Assembly (NCBI RefSeq): GCF_009389715.1
Contig: NW_024067666.1
Location: 3,513,001-3,577,000, forward strand
DNA length: 64,000 bases
DNA from: Phoenix dactylifera
Lineage: Eukaryota; Streptophyta; Magnoliopsida; Arecales; Arecaceae
Direction: 5' to 3'
The notes beneath the pieces are model-generated. The model did no database searches. It was not told the origin of the DNA and worked only from the letters and a program-made list of their open reading frames with translations. The translations under genes were made by a program, and so were the position numbers. Of this stretch, positions 39,547-64,000 are shown in pieces (positions within the stretch are counted from its first letter, which is position 1; the number at the start of each line of letters is the position of its first letter).

Positions 39547-42240
39547 TGTGTGGGGATGTTGGTCTCTTCCTGGACAGTGACTAGTATTGAAGACAGCAGT
39601 TCTTGTTGGGTGTGCGACAGGGAAGCTTGGTCCTTGGAGATATGCTGATCTTGTCATCTCCAAAATTTTGTAATCTTGTAGTTTGTTTGCTACCTGGGTT
39701 TCTGGTTAAGCACTTTTGTTCATGTCTAATGCTTGCTTTAGTACTCTTTTAAGTTTCCAAGTGATGTGCATATAGGTGAAAGTTTGGTAGTAGGGTGTAA
39801 TGTGTTGTCTTTGCTGGTTATGTAAGCAGGTTGTCATGGAATGTATACATCCTTTTGACTTGAACACATGGAATCATAAGTTTCTCTTTGCTTGCACCTA
39901 CATCTGATCATAGAAACATATATGATGATGCAAGTAGGTGGTCATGTCACATGAAATGATGAATTTTTCTTATGGTTGTCCAAGACCTGAAAGCAACATA
40001 AACAAGCGATGATGCATCGCTTTTTTGATGGCCAAAATCCTCTAGAGCTAGATGTCTGGTATTCTCATGTGTTCTTTGAATGGACTTAATTCATGGGAGG
40101 TTGGTTAACTCTCAGAAAAATAAAAAAAACCCATGCAATGCAATATTGTAAGTTGGAAAATTAGTGTTTAGCTCATTAAATATGTTTGAGCCTGTATTCA
40201 TATTTTAATTTCCAATAATTCTTTGCATAGGCTGATGCCGGCGTTTTCTTATTTTAATATAACGGAAAAAAGAATCGAATTCTCCGAGCTTATTAGGACA
40301 GAGTTTTTTTTTGTGAGAATTTAACATGTCTCTAAATACCTAAGCTAGTTCTTGGAAAAATCTTAACCAAAGTTGGAATCACCAGTTATCTGTTGGCATT
40401 ATTATCAATATCTCATATCTGTTTTTGCTCCATATTTCTATATATCATCCTTTGGAACTGTCGAAGCATGAAAACAATGCCCTTTTATCTGATGGACAAC
40501 TACAATTCTGATCCAACTCTGAAGATTTTATGCTCTTCTTTCTCATATGCCTTTCTTTATCCTGACCCTGCTTTATATAAAAAAAACATGGCTCCACATA
40601 ATAAAATAAGATTCAAAGGATGGGCTGTGGGTCGTTATCCATTACTCTACTGTTTAATGAGACTCTTAGGTTTTCTTTCATTTGCTGCTTTGCACTTCAC
40701 GGTACGACACCAACTTATAGAAGAATATATAAGAACCCACACCAGTTGATATGATTCCTAGATGCATATTTTCTGGTACACAAATCCCCCATGGAATATT
40801 TAGAGGCTCTGGAAAGCTTGCTTCCTTTTCTTCCCATGGAAAAGAGGAACATCTACATGAGATTCGAATCTCTGAGCTATCTGCACGCCCAACAAAACAA
40901 ATCCAACTTGCCACTCATTTTTCCCCTTTGTTTTATAATACTTATCTCTACTTATTCCGACTTCCTCTATCAACATCTGTAGAGATCTTTGTATGATCAA
41001 TATTAGATCTAGAGAATCTCTACTGTTTTTGACCTGTGCATGTGTTGGAATGGAAAGCCAGGGAATTTAGTCCTGGTCGAGGAGAGAATATTCCCTCAGC
41101 CACCAACTGAATTCTCTCTCAATACACCTAGCTCCACTCTTATATCAATCTTCTTATGGGTCAGCAATGAACAAGGAGAGCAGGACCCTACTTGATGGAG
41201 CATTACTTTAGCACTGGTTTTACGTCATGTTCAAGGTGATGCTTTTGAAGCATGCGCATGGTAGTTGAAGTGTTGAGTGATCTAAGATGCTACCTTAGCA
41301 ACTAGATGGTTTTTATTGTCACAATCAAGCAACCATTGAGCTTATATGGTTTGTCTGAACCATGGTATGAGGCCCATGGAATGCATTTTCTGACCACTGG
41401 TATAAAGCATGTTGATGCACTTGAACGTTAGCAGGCATCAGAGATGGCGTTCGAGGATTCAAAACCTAGCTTTATCTTTAAATATACCACAGTTGGTAGG
41501 TTTGATCTAAGTCTCTTTCCTCGCTAAGCTTAGAATGAGAGGGGATGTGGGGTACGTTTCAGCAACACTGAAGCTAATGAGGAAATCATCACTGACACAA
41601 TGGTCCACTTGGAAAGAGTCATGCATCATGTAATCATCATTATGTTTAAGGTAGGAAGCATTGGAGAACTCCTTTGTCATGGAAAAGATGGAATTCTAAT
41701 CCTCCATTACATTTCCAGTGGGCTCCTGAAAGATCCAACTGACAAGTTAACGCTATTCTCTTTTCCTGAACATCACAATTTTTTTTTTAGTACCAAGTGG
41801 CATGAACGGTTGGAACTAGTGCCCAAGTTCATTGCATAGCATTCATTAAAGTAGCCGCGGGTTTTATTATCTCACATCATGATTTCATCATGATATGAAT
41901 CATTGAGTCGTACAAGGGGTAGCAAATCCAGTATTAGCACTACCATCAGGCTTTTTTGAGGGAGCAGCACCATGAGTTGTATTATATTTGCCTCACATCC
42001 GTCAACCTGTTTCCTAGTATGTTCCTATGTTAAATATCCTCGAATAGAAATATGTTGGAGATCAGCACCCACAACGAATCAGGTCAGCAATTTGCTACAT
42101 AGTAATTTGAGTCTTATTCAACAAGTCCTAAATGCTGATGTCCAATTTGCTACCTTTTTTTACCTTAATATACACATTATTACATACACGAAAACACAAA
42201 ATTTACTAGCACATACATGAATCGTGTGCACATTGTGTAA
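39547..42240. other. 3' region of CYP78A and intergenic DNA
   Basis: The first few hundred bases are the CYP78A 3' UTR; no AATAAA was seen, but T/TG-rich stretches at 39660-39720 could serve. The rest has no recognisable gene. An open frame at 40393-40749 starts with TTG and shows no known domain. Confidence 0.45.
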
Positions 42241-42474
42241 CAACCTAAGACTCGGCTCATGACCTATATGGACTTAGGGGTTATTGCATGAGTATATTTG
42301 AGCTGATCACGAGCTGAGATTAAATTGGGAGAATATCTGAGAACTCATGCAGACGTATATTTAATCCCACATCAGTTATTCGTTGGGTAAATCTTGGATG
42401 CTTATACAGGATCACGGAACTCAAATTATACCTTCTCGCTAATCTTTTTGGGTGAGGTCCTTCGTTGCATCACA
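42241..42474 (+). mobile_element. TRIM retrotransposon, family A, copy 4 (partial)
   Basis: The LTR at 42338-42474 (137 bp) matches the family: 'TTTAATCCCACATCAGTTAT', 'CTTATACAGGATCA' and 'TTTTTGGGTGAGGTCCT', ending in CATCACA. The preceding stretch (42241-42337) resembles a diverged internal part. No complete left LTR was seen. Confidence 0.6.
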
Positions 42475-42490
42475 TTGCTCTCTAAAAAAA

Positions 42491-42600
42491 GCTAATAGTG
42501 TAGTGGATGGGATAGCTGCTTACGTAGCCAACCACGCTGGGACTACATTATGGAACTTCACAATATATATTCTTGTTCTATTTTTTGAACATTGCATTTT
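42491..42600 (+). mobile_element. LINE RNase H tail fragment (unit 1)
   Basis: Translation gives ANSVVDGIAAYVANHAGTTL followed by WN, similar to the eIF3m intron fragment (ANRAADWVAAYVASHSGSTL). Only the end of the domain is left. Confidence 0.6.
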
Positions 42601-42984
42601 CTGATTTTCCAGAAAGATATGATATTATTAGGGTTGTCCAGCTGAGGTTGACACCTCTTGAAAGAGCCATTGCCTTTGATAATGTCTCTCACTATATCTT
42701 GATCAAATTGTAAATTTATGCAAAGCTTGAGAAATCCCTAAGATAGCGATATGATATACTGTTCATTGCATCTCATTAAACATAATTTTTGGATATGGTC
42801 TATCCAAAAAGGCATGTGTAATTGATGAGCTGTAATCCAATACTACTTATATCTTGGCATCATTGTGTCTTGATTGCTTGTGGGGATGATGAAGCAGGAA
42901 ATCTAGGTTAATATTTTTGGGTGAGGTCTTAGGTTGCGTCACATTAATTGCTCTCTCTTGAGGTATTATATATCTACAAAAAAA

Positions 42985-43094
42985 GCTAATAGTGTAGTGG
43001 ATGGGATGGCTGCTTACGTAGCCAACCACACTGGGACTATATTATGGAACTCCACAATAGATATTCTTGTTCTATTTTTTGAACATTGAATTTT
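42985..43094 (+). mobile_element. LINE RNase H tail fragment (unit 2)
   Basis: Same fragment in the second unit: ANSVVDGMAAYVANHTGTIL. It is a product of the local duplication, not a second insertion. Confidence 0.6.
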
Positions 43095-43401
43095 TTGATT
43101 TTCCGGAAAGATATGACATTATTAGGGTTGTTTAGCCGAGGTTGATACCTCTTGAAAGAGCCATTGCCTTTGATAATGTCTCTCACCATGTCTTGATCAA
43201 ATTGTAGATTTATGCAAAGCTTGAGAGATCCCTAAGATAGCGATATGATATACTATTCATTGCATCTCACTAAACATAATTTTTGGATATGGTCTATCCA
43301 AAAAGGCATGTGTAATTGATGAGTTGTAATCCAATACTATTTATATCTTGGCATCATTGTGTCTTGATTGCTTGCGGGGATGATGAAGCAGGAAATCTAG
43401 T

Positions 43402-46400
43402 GGTTGCTTTCCTTGAAGTCTTGGGCCTTCAAAACTTCTACTAGATGAATAATTTATGAGAAGGTGCAACACTTGCTAAGGGACACAGTGCGAGTCACAA
43501 TCTAGGCATTGAGGATGGCTCCAAGGTGGTTAGTGATCTAGACACTTAAAGGATGCATGCACCTCTTTGGAAAATCCTCCTTGATTTTTTTTTTTTGGTC
43601 TATTTTGTTACTTGCGAAGAATAGTACAAGATTCTAATGCATCAGCATATCGGTAGAGAAGGGAATAGAGATGCCGACCGCCATACCTCTTTTATTGGAT
43701 CTATGGATATAGGGAATGAATGGAGGTCTCACCATCAAGAACAATTAAAACAACAGGCACTAGAAGATGACTCACGCTATGTAATCTACTTTCTAGGAAG
43801 AAAGAATAATATGTTTCCTTTCAGATGACATTCCTGGATGCTAATCCTGTGATTGGATTTTTGTTTTAATAAAAGAACCAATCAAAACATTCTTATCATA
43901 AGAAGATTCTATGTTGTGATGCCTTTGTCCTTGCTATTAGTTGTCTCCATGAGGCAACTATTGACGCTTGCATTGGAGACCACAAAATTTGATAGTGTCA
44001 AGGCGTTTCTGACAGTATAGTATTAAGACAACAACCAGAAGCCTTCCAGGCAATTAGGATGTTAGAACCCTGGAAAGAGATTTAATACTTAATCTCAAAC
44101 AAAAATAGGAAAATCAAGGGTTTCAGCATCACAACCGACATCGATTTCGAGGGAATTTAGGAGCAGATAGCTTGAAGTTAGGAGAAGGGTCCATCATCAT
44201 GCAATGTCTAAAGATTAAACAGCATGGTCAACAAATGCCATCCGGACAAGCAATGCATGATATCTTTCTCTGTACATAGAAACATTATCGAAGCAATACT
44301 TATATGATACAGATTATAGCAAGCATTATATTACCTCTTAAAGGCATTGAGCAGTCCTATAGAAAAATGAAACTTGGTGCTAAATGTACAGAATCAGAGG
44401 GGCCAAGGATCTGCTTCAAATACCACTGAGAATTTGAAATATATACTGAATAAGAAAATATCAGAAGTTCTAGTAATGAGTGCAATGAAAGATAAATCAT
44501 GCTCAATTATGAATATGAAAGCTTCAATTCTGTTGCCTTTCAATGCCAGAGTAGAAACATCTTTATCTTTTTTGCGTTGGAGCAAATGCATAAATGAAAT
44601 AGTTCAATGGACTCAACCTTCCTTGAAGCAGAGTCCAGTTGCCATAATCCTCAAGTCTTTTAGTACACGCATGTCAACTGCGATCGATGCCATGTCAAAA
44701 GGATTTTACTTCCATGAGAAAATGCGAAAACTTCGAAAGATAACTCTAACATTAGGCTTGCAATATACTTGCCTTACAGTATCAAATGAACCTGGATAAC
44801 TCATTTGACATAGAAAACCAAGAGTTTCTATTGGGAGTCCAAGTCATCAGGTCAAAATAGAGATGCTGCAATTGTCTGTCTCGAATCTCTATCAAAGGCA
44901 GTGAAAGAGCCCAACTCTTTATCCAGGCTAGGCCCCAAGAACTTGTTTTTGCTGCTCAAGAGGAAGGTCCAACCCAACTAATAGGTTTTGAGGGGTTATT
45001 TACTTAATTATCTCGAAAAATAGTAAAATATAAAAACACATATCTTCAATAGGAAGAAATTTGCATGTAACCCCGCGTATCGTGATGCGATAATTTTGTC
45101 ATTGTAAGCCTAGTTTGTCCTGCTAACAAATAATCCAACTTGTCGACCGTTGCGTGGACCAACTTAACCTAGGCACTAAGCAGGGGAGATGCTAGAATGC
45201 TCAACAGTGAGCTACTTGGATCATATGAAGCCACGATTTGGAATGGTTGGTTACATTCAGGGTCTTGGTCCGGAACCAAGCTCCGAATCCCTCCGATCTA
45301 AAACAGTAAAGATGAAGGCGGCCTCTTGCCTACTGCAATATAATCTTTAAAATTTTTAAGGTGTACATTTTGAAATTTCTTGTTCATGGTGTTGTACGAG
45401 CAGTTTTCATTTTTCAACAGAAATAATAAATTAAGTACCATGAGAGTGTAGATACAAAATTCCTCAAGGGTAAAAATTCTATGTTATGGAGAAGGCATAT
45501 ATGCAAGACTTTTGGAGGAGTATCTATGCTAAATAAGTAAAGTTATTTTTACTGAAAGATATATATATGCAAGAATATCAAAAGAATAAATGCTTACTTC
45601 AAATTACACCAATGCCCGAACCAACAAGAAGTAACAGCGGACACAAAGTACTTAAATTGCATGAAATCTTCAAAGTGCTTTCCGCCTAAAGTTTAAACAG
45701 CCAGCATATGTATGCTTCTTTAATTTGACATTTACCAGGAGACAGGTAACACAATGCAACAATAAAAAGCACCATGCTGTTTAATACTGGCCATGCTAAA
45801 TGTATGCTTCTCACTGAGAAATGACCCAATGGAGGCCACTCATCCAGTAGGGAAGCAACTTCAAAAACATAAGAAGCGAATGAAGAATGTGATGAACTAC
45901 AAGACATTCTTTAACCGTAGGGCCTACAAGCAAGAGTCCAAAAGTTGTTAAACATACAATGGTGAAGACTTAAAAATAAGACATTATGCTACTTAAATTG
46001 CTTTTCAAGTTACCATAAAACAGACGTGCATATAGAAGCAAGGTGGTAAACAGCATGCATCTGGTGGTGATTAGTTTAATTAAGAAACAAAAGAGAAAGT
46101 GCATGTTTGTCTCATGGCCAGTCCCAAAAAGTAATGGCAGCAATGCTGCTCCTCCAGGAGCTGGAATATGAGACCGTCATCCAGTGGAGGAACTTCCTGA
46201 AAGGATTGAACTTTCAAGAAGAACCATCAACACCTAAGGACTTTCTATGTGACGTTTACTTAGGAATTTACAAACATGATTGGTTTGCTCCAACAAGTTA
46301 AGGAGATTTTCATCCAGAAAAATCTCCTTCGTCACAGCTGACACTAGCCATTCCTTGTGGCAAGAAGCAGTTCGGTTAAAAATGAAACAACATGTCTACA

Positions 46401-47900
46401 CTATTCTTAGTTTAAATAGCTGCAAGTTATGGTCTTGCTCCTCTCTTTTGGATGACTAGGCATGGGGCGTATTTGAATGATTTAGAAGACCAAACATAAA
46501 TATTTTAGGAGGCATGTTAATTAGAGCTTATGTCCAAAAAAATGATTACTTAAAGCATGATTTGGCCCTTAATCAAGAAGGATTGGGACACGAACTAGCT
46601 TAAAAGCCAATTCTTTTGAATATATAAAAACCAAGAAATAATCATTTCATCTGCTGTTTTCTGTTTTAATTATATGAGTAGGTTGTATTTATGCTCATCA
46701 TCACAAATCACCTCTATTCCGCCAATTTTGAGATTGATTAGAGCACTTACTAATTTTTCTCTTATAAAAGCCAATAGGCCGCGAAGGGTATATATGCTCT
46801 AATGAAAGGAAAAGAAACCAATTTTTCCTCTATCATGGTTTAAAAAAAAATTAGTTCAATTTAGGTGCATTAGATATTCTATTATCATGAAGCAAACTAT
46901 TTGGCCCTTCGTTTACAAGCTTTCAACTTTGATCATGATACTACAAAAATGAGTTTACTGTCCATTTCAAATGCACTTTATTTGAAATAAATCTAATACA
47001 CAGGTTTAAGTTTGATATAAATGATTTCGGATCATAAATAAATTGAACTAGACCAAACTGTTTATTAAATAAATCGAGTTTAATTAAAGTTTTGACATAA
47101 TTAAGCTGTTGGCACCTGTTTGATAATCAAATTAAGTCAAATCAACTTGTTTACTATCTATTTAAATCTATTTATTTATGATAAATAACATTTACAAAAC
47201 AAATGAAAAAAAATCAACCCAATTTACTAATTTTTATAAACAGATTATGCAAGCCGATAAATTATTTATTAAATGGATCCCTTTCATATTTTCTTCTTGT
47301 CTGCTTTAGTGGTCTTATGGCGGAATAGAAATGTGAGTGTGAGCTTAATTTGATTTTTGATATTTAGCCTGTCCAGCAAATGTATGAGATTTAGATAGGC
47401 AGTTTTTAATCTCATCATTTGTCACCCCTGCTTATACATATCCCTATTTTATTTTAATAAAAGTACTTTTATTGGCTTAACCTCTTGCTTTAGAGACAAT
47501 TAAGAGCACCATTAATTCATCCTCTAGCTTAATTGCAACTATCCAGTCATTGGATTGTTATAATTAATACTGCCACGAATGAGTATGGATCCTTTCTAAA
47601 GTCATATTGGGGACATGTCTCGGTTTCTGTTTTCATCATTGTCCGATAGAATCGAACATTCGAACCTCTTCAATTCATGCGGAGAATCAAAAAAATCCAA
47701 GAAAATATCTGTACTTCTTCAAAAACTCTCAAATCTTGGTAGAGATTATGTCATCAGATTCCAGCTGGAGTTTGAGTTTCCTGAAAGTTTCTGTCAGTGA
47801 TTGACAGCTGGGCTTCCGTGTAACGTCTTTTTGGACGATCCATAGGTTTCAGTCTTCCAGCCGGGAGGCGGCGAGTCAGGGCCCGAGTCACCGTTTTCAG
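43402..47900. other. intergenic, no gene recognised
   Basis: A frame at 43637-43828 begins with HQHIGREGNRDADR, which faintly resembles a LINE RNase H segment. Other short frames (44374-44799, 46107-46301, and minus 45907-45686) lack recognisable domains or splice partners. 46.9-47.3 kb is extremely AT-rich. Confidence 0.4.
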
Positions 47901-47919
47901 CTCGTAAGTTCGACTCGGC

Positions 47920-47927
47920 TATAAATA
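47920..47927 (+). promoter_or_regulatory. TATAAATA motif just upstream of the SIK1-type kinase start
   Basis: A consensus TATA box only 27 bases before the ATG at 47955; a CT-rich initiator-like tract (47943-47953) lies between. Confidence 0.4.
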
Positions 47928-47954
47928 CCCCGTCGGCCCTTTTCTCTCTCTCTT

Positions 47955-63982
<16,028 letters not shown>

Positions 63983-64000
63983 GTTAGTACATATCTTTGA

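Larger units (their letters stand above)
42440..43401 (+). repeat. large tandem duplication (469 + 493 bp) carrying an LTR end and a LINE tail
   Basis: Unit 1 (42440-42908) and unit 2 (42909-43401) are about 95 % alike by eye over most of their length. Each starts with 'TTTTTGGGTGAGGTC' from the TRIM LTR end, continues with a LINE RNase H fragment, then unique sequence ending GAAGCAGGAAATCTAG. Unit 2 has about 25 bp extra near its start. Confidence 0.9.

Noticed and set aside
40393-40749. 118-codon hydrophobic open frame
   Set aside because: Starts with TTG rather than ATG, has no recognisable family and no promoter or exon context.
44374-44799. 141-codon open frame
   Set aside because: Does not match any family I know and lies in repeat-rich intergenic DNA; likely chance.

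Overview
The window is nuclear DNA of a flowering plant. Its genes are split by GT-AG introns (one has a 2.9-kb leader intron), the intergenic DNA is AT-rich, and there is much retrotransposon debris. The contrast between GC-rich exons (CYP78A exon 1, SIK1 exon 1) and AT-rich surroundings suggests a monocot. The dominant short retrotransposon family recalls repeats I associate with palms, but that placement is a guess. No bacterial, viral or organellar segment, CRISPR array, rRNA or tRNA was recognised.

Five protein genes can be supported. (1) 1-2527, minus: the 5' part of a LONGIFOLIA/TRM-type gene, running off the left edge. (2) 19155-20192, plus: a complete SPIRAL1-like microtubule protein gene (107 aa) with a putative promoter and leader exon near 16.1 kb. 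(3) 21906-28199, minus: a complete 10-exon gene for translation initiation factor eIF3 subunit M (411 aa). (4) 37381-39546, plus: a complete two-exon CYP78A-type cytochrome P450 (506 aa). (5) 47955-63982, plus: the first nine coding exons (420 aa) of a STE20/Hippo-type kinase of the SIK1 group, running off the right edge. LONGIFOLIA, SPIRAL1-like, CYP78A and SIK1 relatives all act in organ growth or cell shape; four such genes together is probably coincidence, since plants do not cluster such genes in operons.

Between and inside the genes the clearest structure is mobile DNA. One family of terminal-repeat retrotransposons in miniature (TRIM; LTR about 135 bp, internal part about 150-190 bp, a tRNA-Met-like primer site) occurs at five places: 4.3, 9.9, 33.9, 42.3 and 61.8 kb. 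A second, unrelated TRIM-like element with a 46-bp internal part lies at 11.3-11.8 kb. There are 5'-truncated LINE tails (23.6 kb, and duplicated at 42.5/43.0 kb), a Mutator-type MITE with a near-perfect 9-bp target duplication in a SIK1 intron (52.2 kb), and GA-rich repeats in other SIK1 introns. A decayed, unidentified coding region lies at 13.2-14.4 kb on the minus strand. A strong hairpin and a 26-bp perfect palindrome sit in a GC-rich island upstream of CYP78A.

All exon boundaries were derived by hand from splice signals, reading frame and remembered family conservation. No database search or transcript evidence was available. I did not find a convincing novel biological system; the most unusual items are the TRIM elements and the CYP78A upstream hairpin/palindrome.
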